The notes under the pieces were generated by a model. That model saw only the letters and a list, made by a program, of their open reading frames with translations, was not told the DNA's origin and ran no database searches. The translations under genes were made by a program, and so were the position numbers. DNA of 64,000 nt from Streptomyces camponoticapitis (GTDB taxonomy: Bacteria; Actinomycetota; Actinomycetes; Streptomycetales; Streptomycetaceae), in assembly GCF_014646115.1 (NCBI RefSeq), contig NZ_BMMV01000010.1:62001-126000 (forward strand), read 5' to 3'. This document shows, in pieces, positions 27,470 to 37,100 of the stretch (its first letter is position 1; each line of letters starts with the position of its first letter).

Positions 27470-27919
27470 TCAGGCTGGGCGTGTCCAAGTCAGAGGTATC
27501 CGGCCCTCGGTCCACGCCGGCAGGTGTTTGGCGAGTTTCCCCAGCGACGGACCTCGCACGTGATGCAAATGCACCGAGATCGGTGTGCCGAACAGCATCC
27601 TGAAATAGTTCGCGAGGCCTGGCCCGGTACCGCTCCACATCTCGCTGACTGGGATATCGGGTGCCGGTAGCTCATGAAGCGGGTACACACACAGGGCCTG
27701 ACGGCCCTCGACCGGCCCGGGCAGGACCGCGACCGCACGGACTTCCGTCCACCTCAGCCGAGTGGTCGGTCCATGTCCGTACAGCTCGTGATATTCCACC
27801 CCATTGGGGTCGAAAGCCACCGCCGGGTCATCCTTGCGGCTCGGCGTCGGCCCGCCCAAGTACGCGCCGACGGTGCTCCATAGGGGGTTTCTCGGCCGAT
27901 AGAACAATTTGTCGCCCAC
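27470..27919 (-). CDS. Hypothetical protein
   Basis: A 149-residue soluble protein of unknown function. The GTG at 27919 has AAGGAG seven bases upstream and gives VGDKLFYRPRNPLWSTVGAYLGG as start; the frame is open further upstream to 28069 without support. It contains an Asp/Pro-rich middle and a LHHVRGPSLGKLAKHLPAW end. No membrane segment, catalytic motif or known family was recognised. It stands alone between a convergent regulator and a divergent VOC gene. Confidence 0.6.
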   Translation of the reverse strand: MGDKLFYRPRNPLWSTVGAYLGGPTPSRKDDPAVAFDPNGVEYHELYGHGPTTRLRWTEVRAVAVLPGPVEGRQALCVYPLHELPAPDIPVSEMWSGTGPGLANYFRMLFGTPISVHLHHVRGPSLGKLAKHLPAWTEGRIPLTWTRPA

Positions 27920-28257
27920 CGCGCAACTCCTTCGCAAAGCCCGCCCGTCGAGTCTAGGGCTTGTCCCGTAAGCGGGCGGCTGTGGAGCGCCAGGGGTGAC
28001 CCGGCCCCGTGAATCACTCGGGGAAGCACAATACTCAAGCGCGCACGCCGGGACGAGCGGGGACGGCACGCCGCCGCTGATCGTCTCACCCCCGGTGGTG
28101 GCGCCCGGCTCGCCGGTCTGCTGGAGCGGGTGCCGAGGAGCGATGGAGATTTTTTCGGAGTCCGGTCGTCTGAGGATGTCGAAAACGTGCCACCGGCTCC
28201 GTCCCAGGCACAGCAGCGGCCAACCACCGGCCGCACGAGAACGAAGGAGAAACCAGC
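27920..28257. other. Intergenic region, nothing recognised
   Basis: A 338-bp gap between divergent genes. It holds short GC-rich inverted repeats but no palindrome, RNA or conserved peptide that I can support. The ribosome site GGAG for the downstream VOC gene is at its end. Confidence 0.4.
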
Positions 28258-28701
28258 ATGGCGATTCAGCGGATGGACAATGTCGGCATCGTCGTCGAGG
28301 ACCTGGACGCCGCCATCGCGTTCTTCGTGGAACTCGGCATGGAACTGGAGGGCAAGGCGGAGGTCGAGGGCCTTGTCGCCGACCAGTGCACCGGACTCGA
28401 CGGCGTCCGCTGTGACATCGCGATGGTCCGGACCCCGGACGGTCACAGCCGGCTCGAACTGGCGAAGTACCGCAGCCCCGCGGTGATCGACGCCGGGCCG
28501 CCGCGCAACCGGCCGCACAACATTCTGGGCACGCACCGCGTCATGTTCGCCGTCGACGACATCAAGGACACCGTTGCCCGCCTGCGCCCGCACGGCGCCG
28601 AACTTGTCGGCGAGATCGCCCGGTTCGAGGACAGCTATCTGCTCTGCTACCTCCGCGGCCCGGAGGGCATCATCGTCGGGCTGGCCGAGCAACTGAGCTG
28701 A
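28258..28701 (+). CDS. VOC (glyoxalase/dioxygenase) family protein
   Basis: A 147-residue single-domain VOC protein. The first half (MDNVGIVVEDLDAAIAFFVELGMELEG) and second half (HRVMFAVDDIKDTVARLRPHGAEL...GPEGIIVGLAEQL) form the paired beta-alpha-beta-beta-beta units. The first metal position is NVG rather than the usual HV(G/A), so metal binding cannot be assumed. It has a good ribosome site (AAGGAG). The substrate is unknown. Confidence 0.85.
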   Translation: MAIQRMDNVGIVVEDLDAAIAFFVELGMELEGKAEVEGLVADQCTGLDGVRCDIAMVRTPDGHSRLELAKYRSPAVIDAGPPRNRPHNILGTHRVMFAVDDIKDTVARLRPHGAELVGEIARFEDSYLLCYLRGPEGIIVGLAEQLS

Positions 28702-28729
28702 GAATGCGCTCCGGGCCCGGGTCTGTACG

Positions 28730-29308
28730 GTGGGCCGGGTGACGACGACTTCCCAGACTCAGCTCGTGGTGCTGCGAGGTAACAGCGCCACCGGCAAGAG
28801 CTCGGTCGCCGCCGGGGTGCGCAGGCGCTACGGGCGTGGCATTGCCGTGGTCGGTCAGGACATCTTGCGTCGCAACGTCCTGCGGGAGCGGGACATCCCC
28901 GGCGGCGCGAACGTCGGCTTGATCGACCTCACCGTCCGGTACGCCTTGGAGCACGGCTTCCACACGGTGCTGGAGGGCATCCTCTACGTCGCCCACTACG
29001 GTGACATGCTTGCCGGGCTGGTCGCCGACTACCCGCGGCGCAGCCACTGCTTCTACCTCGACGTGCCGTTCCAGCAGACCCTGGAACGGCACGCGACCAA
29101 ACCGATCGCCCGGGAGGTCGGCGAGGCGCAGCTCCGCGAGTGGTATCGACCGCTGGATCTGCTGCCTGGCGGAATCGAGACCACGATCTCCGCGAGAAGC
29201 TCCCTGGACGAGACGGTCGACCAGGTGATGCGTGCGTCAGGCCTGGCCGCGATGCCCCGGCAGTGGGGATGCTCAGACGGCCGGGGTGTTCAGGACGTAC
29301 TCCCGTGA
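28730..29308 (+). CDS. P-loop kinase/AAA-type ATP-binding protein
   Basis: About 190 residues with a kinase-type P-loop GNSATGKSSVA near residue 18, a downstream lid-like region with RRNVLRERD, and a Walker-B-like segment HTVLEGILY. It resembles small nucleotide or antibiotic kinases such as AAA_33 proteins. The start may be GTG 28730 or GTG 28739. Its 3' end overlaps the convergent amidohydrolase by 36 bp. No substrate can be named from sequence. Confidence 0.75.
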   Translation: MGRVTTTSQTQLVVLRGNSATGKSSVAAGVRRRYGRGIAVVGQDILRRNVLRERDIPGGANVGLIDLTVRYALEHGFHTVLEGILYVAHYGDMLAGLVADYPRRSHCFYLDVPFQQTLERHATKPIAREVGEAQLREWYRPLDLLPGGIETTISARSSLDETVDQVMRASGLAAMPRQWGCSDGRGVQDVLP

Positions 29309-30664
29309 GGCGTGGACCTCGCTGCGCAGGGTCGACAGGTCGACGTCGAGTACTGTCCCGTTCCATTTGCGGGGCTCGCCGTTGACGAGGACGGCGCTGA
29401 TGTTGCGGGCGTCGGAGCCCAGGACGACCGTGCCGATCGGATCGTTGAGGGGCATGTTGTTGAGGTCCTCGGCCCGGATGACCAACAGGTCGGCCTTCTT
29501 GCCCGGGGTGAGTGAACCGGTGACGCGGGCCAGGCCGTTGGTGTGGGCGCCCTGGAGGGTGGCGAAGTCGAGGACGTCGTGGGTGGTGAGGCGGGAGGGC
29601 TGCTGGTCGGTGCCGTAGGCGGCGTTGACCGCGAGCATCCGCTGGATGGCGTGCAGGGTTCGCATCTGGGTGAACATGTCACTGGCCAGGGCGACTTCGA
29701 CGTCGATGCTCAGTCCGGGGCGGATGCCGACGGACAGGGCCTCGTCGACGGCGGGGATCGCGGTCTCCAGGCCGATCTGGGCGTCGGACGTGGGGGCGAG
29801 CGCCACGGTGGTGCCGGTCCCGCCCATCGCCTTCCATGCCTCGGAGGTCAGTCCGGTGGAGTGGATGAGCGTGACGTCGGGGCTCAGGATCCCGTGCTTG
29901 GCCCACCGCATGACTGCCTCGGACGAGGCCGTCCCGAAGACGGCGTCCACGCTCACTCCGATGCCCAATTCCTGTGCGAGAAGGGCGAGTTCAGGGCCGT
30001 ATGCGAGCGCCGGTCCGGCGATCTCGTCGGTCGCGAGGGTTGCCAGGCGCAGGGTCAGCAGTTGTTCGTCGCTGCTGAAGTACCGGTCCTTGACGCGGGT
30101 CAGATCGCCGGGCCACTGCCGGTCCCACGTACCGAAGTGCGGTCCCATGGACGCGTGGACGCCTCGGATGCCGGTGTCGAGGAGGGCCTCGATCGCCGCG
30201 TCCGAGTGGTCACGTGTGCGGGAGTTGTGGGAGAAGTCGAGCATGGTCGTGATGCCGCTGTCGATCGCGGTGAGGGCGGCCAGCCGGGTGCCGATGTACA
30301 TGTCCTCGGGCCGGTAGACCGTGGCGTATCCGGCGAGGGTGGTCATGACATAGCCGCCGAGGTCGTCGACGTCGGGCATGATCCGCCGCAGCTGGGCCTC
30401 CCAGGCGTGCCGATGGGTGTCGACGAAGCCGGGGGTGAGGATCGTGCCGGTGGCGTCGACGACCACGGCGTCGCCCGCTCCGAGGTCGCGGCCGACGGCG
30501 GTGATCGTGTCGCCCTCGACGAGGAGGTCGCCGTTGTCGATGACGCCGAGGTCCGGGTCCATGGTGACGACGGTCGCGCCGGTGAACAGGACGCGCCGCC
30601 GGTCGGCGGGCCGCCGGCGGAGCTCTTCGAGCACGGCGGCGCTGGTGGTGTCGTTGGCGTTCAT
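29273..30664 (-). CDS. Amidohydrolase (AtzA/TrzN-like TIM barrel)
   Basis: A 463-residue metal-dependent hydrolase. The N- and C-terminal beta-sandwich parts (TGATVVTMDPDLGVIDNGDLLVEGDTI; SLTPGKKADLLVIR) flank a TIM barrel. Metal-binding HxH is in FVDTHRHAWE, a further His in LIHSTGLTS and the Asp in SIDVEVALASD. The His usually found on strand 5 is not seen: that strand reads GVSVDAVFG. It is therefore an atypical member whose substrate cannot be named. It is the last gene of a run with the Atu4866 protein and the broken SDR. Confidence 0.85.
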   Translation of the reverse strand: MNANDTTSAAVLEELRRRPADRRRVLFTGATVVTMDPDLGVIDNGDLLVEGDTITAVGRDLGAGDAVVVDATGTILTPGFVDTHRHAWEAQLRRIMPDVDDLGGYVMTTLAGYATVYRPEDMYIGTRLAALTAIDSGITTMLDFSHNSRTRDHSDAAIEALLDTGIRGVHASMGPHFGTWDRQWPGDLTRVKDRYFSSDEQLLTLRLATLATDEIAGPALAYGPELALLAQELGIGVSVDAVFGTASSEAVMRWAKHGILSPDVTLIHSTGLTSEAWKAMGGTGTTVALAPTSDAQIGLETAIPAVDEALSVGIRPGLSIDVEVALASDMFTQMRTLHAIQRMLAVNAAYGTDQQPSRLTTHDVLDFATLQGAHTNGLARVTGSLTPGKKADLLVIRAEDLNNMPLNDPIGTVVLGSDARNISAVLVNGEPRKWNGTVLDVDLSTLRSEVHASREYVLNTPAV

Positions 30665-30720
30665 GAGTGGTCTTCTTCTTTCTGTACGGCGGGGAGGCCG
30701 GGGCGCCGGGGGAGGAGAGG

Positions 30721-31470
30721 TCAGCCGAGCTTCATGACGTAGCCCGCGTGGTGCAGTTCGTCGCTCCGGAACTCGCCGTAGGCCCAGAAGCCGAGGTCGT
30801 CCAGGTAGTCGATGCGGTCGCCGTCGATCCAGTACCGGCCCTGGTAGGCGTGCGGGCGCCCGCCCCGCGTCTCGTCGTAGCGGCCGTCGGGGGTGAGTAC
30901 CTGGTGCAGGAAGTCGTTCCTGTCGATCCAGACGCCGACGCGCGGACTGCCGGTCAGGTCCTCGGCGGCCGGGATGCCCACCTCGGGGGCGGTGGACCGG
31001 CCGGGGACGTCGGTGCCGGCCCACAGGACCGGCCGACCCGCCACGACGAGTGCGCGGACCTGCCGCGGACGGGTCATGAGTGTGGCCACCGCGTCCGGCA
31101 CGTCGGCGGCGAGTTCGTCGGGCACCACCAGGAAGTCGGTGGTGTTGCCCGGGGTAAGCGTCGCGACGTACTCGGTGCGTCGGCGGCGCCCGCCGACCAG
31201 CGCCACGGTGTCCACGACGGCGGGGGCGACGGTCATGCCGGTGCAGTTGACGACGATGGCGTTGTCGTCCTGAGCCGCGGTGACGATGCCGGGGCCGACC
31301 CCCACGATCAGGGAGCCGACGAGCAGGAGGTCGGCGCCGGTCATGGTCCCGATCAGCGGGTCCGTCGTCAGGATGCGGGCGTCGGTGAACAGGACGGGGC
31401 GCCCCTCCTCGTTCGAGAGGATCTCGCCGAGGGTCTCGGCGTTCCAGGGCGGGTTGTCGGTGGTGCTCAT
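30721..31470 (-). CDS. Atu4866-domain protein fused to barrel-less amidohydrolase remnant
   Basis: A 249-residue protein with a strong ribosome site (GGAAGGAG). The N-terminal ~150 residues look like the composite beta-sandwich of an amidohydrolase (VLFTDARILTTDPLIG, LTPGNTTDFLVVPDE, VRALVVAGRPVLWAG) without the TIM barrel or any metal-binding His pair. The C-terminal ~80 residues (GVWIDRNDFLHQVLTPDGRYDE...AYQGRYWIDGDRIDYLDDLGFWAYGEF) match the Atu4866 family, a small beta-barrel of unknown role. It lies 56 bp upstream of the complete amidohydrolase, suggesting joint action or regulation. Catalysis is unlikely. Confidence 0.75.
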   Translation of the reverse strand: MSTTDNPPWNAETLGEILSNEEGRPVLFTDARILTTDPLIGTMTGADLLLVGSLIVGVGPGIVTAAQDDNAIVVNCTGMTVAPAVVDTVALVGGRRRRTEYVATLTPGNTTDFLVVPDELAADVPDAVATLMTRPRQVRALVVAGRPVLWAGTDVPGRSTAPEVGIPAAEDLTGSPRVGVWIDRNDFLHQVLTPDGRYDETRGGRPHAYQGRYWIDGDRIDYLDDLGFWAYGEFRSDELHHAGYVMKLG

Positions 31471-31609
31471 GGTGCTCCTTCCATGGGATTCGGCCCACTG
31501 GCCGCTCGGGCCGCAGTTCTGTTCGGTGAGCTCGCCGCGCGCGGTGTGCGCCGGGGCTCAGCCCTCCGCCTGGATGCCACCGCTTCTACGAGAGCGGGTG
31601 CGTTCGGGA

Positions 31610-32264
31610 TCAGATCGCCCGGGCGGTCGGCATGATGGTGATCTCGGTGAGGTTGACGTGGCGTGGCACGGCAGCCATGAAGGCGACGGTCTCTGCTATG
31701 TCCTCGGACTTCAGGCAGTCGATGTCGTGGACCAGTCCCGCCATCAGCGCACTGGCGTCCGGGTCTTCGACGTGGTCCGGAGGTTCGGTCTCGACCATGC
31801 CGGGTTCGATCGTGGCCACGCGGACCATCTCCGGGCCGAGTTCGACGCGCGGAAGCCGCGTGAGGTGGCTGATGCAGGCCTTGGTACCGGAGTAGATCGA
31901 GAACTTCTCCAGGATGCGGGTGGCGGCGATCGACGAGGTGTTGATCAGGTCGGAGGGCCGGCCCTGGGCGGCGGCCGAGGTGAGGGTGGGGAAGGAACGC
32001 GGGGATGGCGTTCATGACGCCGCTGTTGACCAGTACGTCGATCCCGCCGAAGCGGCCGACAGCGGCATAGACGGCCGCGGGAATGCTCGCGGTGTCGGTC
32101 ACGTCCAGGGCGACGGCGAGAAACCGGTCGCAATCCCTGAAGTCCTGTGGAATCCGTGCCGGATCGCGGACCGCGATCACGACGTCGTTGCCGTCGGCGC
32201 ACGCGGCACGCGCAATTTCCGCGCCGAGGCCCCGAGATGCGCCGGTGATGAACCAAGTAGCCAT
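31610..32264 (-). pseudogene. Short-chain dehydrogenase/reductase, frame-broken and internally deleted
   Basis: The gene starts well (ATG 32264; MATWFITGASRGLGAEIARA, the Rossmann glycine motif) and runs to VLVNSGVMNAIPAFLP. Near 31990 the frame must shift by one base. The new frame continues LTSAAAQGRPSDLINTSSIAATR, IYSGTKACISH (the YxxxK catalytic pair), VRVATIEPGMVETE and a normal end at 31610. Compared with the family about 25 residues after NAG (here NSG) are missing. The Ser, Tyr and Lys survive, so decay is recent. It is upstream of the Atu4866 gene on the same strand. Confidence 0.75.
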
Positions 32265-32612
32265 GACAATGCCTCTCTTCCGCGTTTCCAGTCGGTGTTC
32301 GCCGGCTCTCAGTCCCGGTGAATTCGACTCTGCCCGTGGACGTCGGAAGCAGGAAGGCAGGGAGTTTCCTGGGAGAAAAACTCCTAGGCTGCACGGCTCC
32401 TCGTCGAGGCGCGCGCCCAACGAAGCCGTCCGGGTCGGGGCGCGGCGCGAGGAGAGCGGATCGGACCATGCCCTGTGGCCGGGTCGTGGAGCGGAACCTG
32501 ACACGCTGTGGGCGTTGCGGAACTCGCGGGTTCGTACGCTCGTTTCCCACTCGCACAGCCGGAGAGTTGTCGAGGGGACCTCCATGGCCCTGCCCGGGGG
32601 AGGGATGCCGAA
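32265..32612. other. Intergenic region with a 7-bp inverted repeat
   Basis: GGAGTTT (32361-32367) and AAACTCC (32378-32384) flank a 10-base centre, a possible operator for either the SDR unit or the CHAT operon. No gene was supported in the rest. Confidence 0.4.
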
Positions 32613-33071
32613 GTGGAGACGGATCCGGAGGCGCCGCGCGGGTACGAGGCGCTGGTGCATGACAGGGGATCGCCGGCCGCGGCCGGAGCCGGCAGGAGCG
32701 GGCAGGCCCAGTTGGAGTTCGCCTCCGGCACAGGGCTGCTGGAACTGATCGAGACGCTGCGATACGTCTTCGCCACCGACCCCGTGCTGGACAGGGTGCT
32801 CCTCGTCCCCGACGGGCGGCCCGTCGGCTCGACCGCGCGGGTCCGCTTCGAGCAGCAGGTGCTCGGTGCGGACCCGCGCGACGGAGACCCTCCACGGCGT
32901 GGCGGACTGGGCCTTGGGGACCACGCCACACTCCCTGGCAGCCCCACGAGCTTCACCGCGTACTGCTACCGGTGCGGGCAGTGTGGACGGGCCACCTACC
33001 GGATCGCCGCCGACGAGGCGCCCCCCGTGTGCCCGGTGGCCGGCCACGGCGCGATGGTGATCGCGCGGTGA
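32613..33071 (+). CDS. Zinc-ribbon protein, first gene of the CHAT operon
   Basis: About 152 residues, with GTG 32613 chosen because GGGGGAGGG stands nine bases upstream; a GTG at 32508 is also in frame. The middle (LLELIETLRYVFATDPVLDRVLLVPDGRPVGSTARVRF) is a plausible alpha-beta unit. The C-terminus has a Cys cluster CYRCGQCG followed by PPVCPVAGH, a likely zinc ribbon. I do not recognise the family. It overlaps the next gene by four bases (GTGA), so it belongs to the same transcript. Confidence 0.6.
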   Translation: METDPEAPRGYEALVHDRGSPAAAGAGRSGQAQLEFASGTGLLELIETLRYVFATDPVLDRVLLVPDGRPVGSTARVRFEQQVLGADPRDGDPPRRGGLGLGDHATLPGSPTSFTAYCYRCGQCGRATYRIAADEAPPVCPVAGHGAMVIAR

Positions 33072-34072
33072 GCCTTTCCGCGATCGGTGGGCCGCCCACC
33101 GGTGCGCTGGGCGGCCGGTTCTTCGTGATCGGTTACGTGCCGGTGTGCGCCTGCTTTCTCTTCGTGCTGCTGCTTGTCTGGGCGGGGGCGCCGGGGGCCG
33201 CCCTGGACTGGGATGCCGCCTGGCGGCGTGTCGGCACACTGGGCGCGGGCGGGGCCGTGCTGCTGGTGTTCGCGACGCTCGTGGTGGCATTGGCGCTCCA
33301 CCCGCTCCAACTGCCGCTCGTCAGGCTGCTTGAGGGCTACTGGCCCTCCTGGTGCGGCGCGCTGACGCGGCGGGGCGTACGTGGTCAGGAGCGTCGTCGG
33401 CAGCGGCTGATACGCGCCGCGGAACTGCCCGGCGACCAACCTCCCGCCCCGGCAGCCGTCCACGTGGCGGGGCTGGCCGACAGCGCGCTGCGCGCCCGCT
33501 TCCCGCGGCAGCCGCACCTGCTGCGCCCCACCCGGCTCGGCAACGCGCTCGCCGCCGCCGAGGACCGATGCGGCGCCCCGTACGGGTGGGACGGGCCGAC
33601 CGCGTGGCCGCGCCTGCACGCGGTCCTCGGCGGCGTGGCCAAGGAGACCGTCGAGGACCGGCGCGACGCACTCGACGCCGCATGCCGCGTCAGCGTTGTC
33701 TCGGCTCTGTGCGCCGCGGTCAGCGCCGTCCTGCTGGCCCGCACCGGCTGGTGGCTGCTGCTCGCGCTGGCGCCGCTGCTGCTGTCGGCTCTCGCCTACC
33801 ACGCCGCCGTGCACGCCGCGCCGGCCTATGGGCAGGCCGTGCGTGTCTGCTTCGACCTGCACCGTTTCGATCTGTATCCGGCGCTGCACCTTCCACTGCC
33901 CGACGACCCGGAGCAGGAGCGCCGGATGAACACCGACCTGTCGGCCTTCTGGCGGCAGGGCAGAGCGCTGGAGGCGGGTTACGAGCACCCGGAGCCCGCG
34001 CAGGAACGCTGCTGCCGCGGTCCGTGCCGAGGGCAACCGCCCGATGGAGCAGGACGTGGAGACACGCGGTGA
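33068..34072 (+). CDS. Membrane protein of the CHAT operon
   Basis: A 334-residue membrane protein. Two helices lie near residues 18-42 (FFVIGYVPVCACFLFVLLLVWAG) and 58-80, and another hydrophobic pair near residues 215-260 (VVSALCAAVSAVLLAR, WWLLLALAPLLLSALAYHAA), with a cytoplasmic Arg-rich loop between. No catalytic motif was seen. Its GTG start overlaps the zinc-ribbon gene, and the CHAT gene follows 36 bp later. It could anchor the system at the membrane; this is inference. Confidence 0.7.
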   Translation: MSLSAIGGPPTGALGGRFFVIGYVPVCACFLFVLLLVWAGAPGAALDWDAAWRRVGTLGAGGAVLLVFATLVVALALHPLQLPLVRLLEGYWPSWCGALTRRGVRGQERRRQRLIRAAELPGDQPPAPAAVHVAGLADSALRARFPRQPHLLRPTRLGNALAAAEDRCGAPYGWDGPTAWPRLHAVLGGVAKETVEDRRDALDAACRVSVVSALCAAVSAVLLARTGWWLLLALAPLLLSALAYHAAVHAAPAYGQAVRVCFDLHRFDLYPALHLPLPDDPEQERRMNTDLSAFWRQGRALEAGYEHPEPAQERCCRGPCRGQPPDGAGRGDTR

Positions 34073-34108
34073 CGCACGGGAACCGGGGCAGGGCGATCTT
34101 CGGGGGGC

Positions 34109-37100
34109 GTGGAGGAGATGGGGCTGGACGACCTCGCCGTCGAGGCGTTGGCCGCCTACGAGCAGGCCAGGGTACGACGGGAGCTGCCCGCGGTGGAGCG
34201 GGCCCTGACGCTGGTGAACGCGCTTCGCGCGGCTCTGTCGGCGGAGGACCCGGGACAGCGGGCGGTCGCCTCCTACCTCGCCTCTGTCCTGTTCCTGCTC
34301 CGTGCCGATTTGGAGGGCGGCTCGGCGCGGGCCGATCTCGACCGTGCGCTGGACGAAGCGGGACTGGCGGTGCGGCTGCGCGAACGGGCGGGCGCCCATC
34401 CCGGCCTGCCCTCGGTCGCGCAGATCCTCGCCCTCGCGGCCGAGGTACGGCGGGTCCGCCTCCGGCTCACCGGTGACGCACGCGAACTGGACGGTGCGAT
34501 CGACGCGGCACGGGCCGCCGCGGGACACCCTGACACCACAAGGCCGGAACGCGCCGCAGCACTGGCCGACCTGTGCGGCCTTCTCGGCGAACGACATCTC
34601 CTCACCGGGGCTCCGGCCGACCTGGACGAATCGATCAGGGCGGGCCGGGAGGCCGTCGGAGCGGTGGACCCCGAGCACGGGTCGTACGCGATGGCCCGCA
34701 ACAACCTGGCGGTGGCGCTGCGCAATCGGTACGAGCGTACGGGGAACCGGGCCGACTTGGACATGGCCGTGGTTCACGCGCGCGACGGAGCGGAGGCCGC
34801 CGCCGACGGATCTCCGCGCGCCACGTGCTCGAGCACGCTCATCGGTGCGCTGGTCGCGCAGTACGCCTACCAGAGCGATCCGCGCACCCTTGACGAATCC
34901 ATCGCGGCGGGGCGAGCCGCACTCTCGGCCATGGGCCTGTGCTTACCCGCCCCGATCACGGATCCGGACGATGCCGACACCGACGGGGCCGAGCCTCCGC
35001 TGCCGGACGCCGCCGGAGCCGTGCTGCTCAACATGGCCACGGCGTTGTGCTTCCGGCACGAACGATCCGGCGGTCTCCGTGATCTCGACGAGTCCCTCGC
35101 CGCCACCCGACGCGCCCTGCGTGTCTCGCCGCCACGCGGCGTCGACCACGCGACCGGCCTGGGCCAGCTGGCCAACGTGCTCCAGCGCTGTTATGAGCTG
35201 ACAGGCGACACCCGGGACTTGAACGAGGCGATCGACGCCGCCCGCAAGGCGCTCCGGCGCTGTCCCTCCCGGCACTTGTCGCGTGTGATGCATCTCAGAA
35301 GCCTCGCCCGTGCTCTGCGACTGCGGTTCGAGCGCGAGGGCGATGCCGTGGACCTCGACGAGGCGATCGCGGCTGTCCGTCAGGGGCTGCGCGCCGTGAC
35401 TCCCGAGGATGTCGGACGCGCACTGCTTCTGGAGCAGTTGAGCGGTCTGACCCTGCTGCGCAACCGGCTCGCCGGCGACCCCGTCGACCTCGACACGGCG
35501 GTCGCCGCCGCCGCCGAGGCCGTGAAGGAGACCACCCTGGGCCACTCCTACCAGGGCATGTACTTGAACAACCTTGGCATCGCCCATCAGGAGCGGTTCA
35601 CCACCCACGGCGACCCCGCCGACCTGGACGCGGCCGTCCACGCCGGTCGGAGGGCCGCACACGCCACCCCGCGAGATCATCCGCTGTATGCGACATGCCA
35701 GCAGAACCTGGGCAACACCCTCCTCACCCGCTGGCTCTGGGCGCTCGTACACGGCGACGGCGGCGGACCGGAACGACCCAGGGGAGAGGTGCTTCAGGGC
35801 GAGGCGGCGGATCCGGCCGATCTGGTGGACGCCATCGCGGCCCACCGTGCGGCCCTGGACGCGACGGTGGGGGTGGCCGAGCGGTCGGTGTGCACGGGCA
35901 ATCTGGGTACGGCGCTGCGCTGGCGGTACCAGCAGAGGGGAGATGCCCGCGACGCACGGGAGGCGGAGTCTCTCCTGCGGGACGCGGTGCGTGCCGGCCC
36001 GGTCGGCAGCCCCACGCACGGCCGTCATCTGTCCTCACTGGCGGAGCTGTTGAGCGCGCGCCACCGGCGCACCGGCGATCGGGGCAGCGCGGCCGAGGCC
36101 ATCGCGAGCTGGCGGCGCGCGGCCCAACTACCCGGCGCCGCGGCGGGCGAACGCATCGCGTGGGCCACCGCGTGGGGCGGGCTGGCGATAGACCTCGACG
36201 ACTTCCCGCAGGCCATGGAAGGCATGGCCACGGCCGTGGACCTGCTGCCGCTGCTCGTCTGGCGCGGCCTGGACCGCGCGGAACGCGAACGGCTTCTCGC
36301 CGACTGCGCCGGACTCGCCCAGGACGCCGCCGCGGCCGCGATCGCCGCGGGCCGGCCGGAAGAGGCCGTCGAACTCCTCGAACGCGGACGGTCCGTACTG
36401 TGGTCGCAGCTGCTCGAACAGAACACCGAACTCGACGCCCTGCGTGCCGCCGCGCCCGCGCTGGCGGCCCGCCTGGACCAGGTCCGCTCCGTGCTGGACG
36501 CGACCGGCGGTACGGGAGCCGCCGTCCTGCCGCCGGTGGGCCCCTTCACCCGCGGCACCAGGGCAGGTTCGTCTCCACCGGCCGGCGCGTCGCCCCCCGT
36601 CTGGCTCGACCACCACGACGCCGCGGAGCGCCGTACGGCTCCGGCCGGTGAGTGGACAGATCTGGTCCAAGAGGTACGGGGCCTGCCCGGCTTCGGGAAC
36701 TTCCTGCGCCGGCCCGGTCTGCGCGAACTGCGGTCGGCGCTGCCCGGACCGGTGGTCCTGGTCAACGTCAGCGTTCTGCGCTGCGATGCCCTGATCGTGA
36801 TGGGCGACGCGGTGCGCGTGGTGCCGCTGCCCAGGCTGACCGCCAGTGAGGCGCACGCGCGCGCGAACCGGTTCCTCACCGTGCTCGACGAGGCCGACAG
36901 TGGTGTCGGCGCCGTCGGCATGGCCGCACGCCTGGTCCGTGAACAGACCCTCCTGGACATACTGGAGTGGCTGTGGGAAGCCGTCGCCGCTCCCGTGCTG
37001 GACGCGCTGCACCTCATCTCACCGGTACCGTCACACGGTCCCTGGACCCGGCTGTGGTGGTGTCCCACCGGCCCGCTCACCCTGCTGCCCCTCCACGCGG

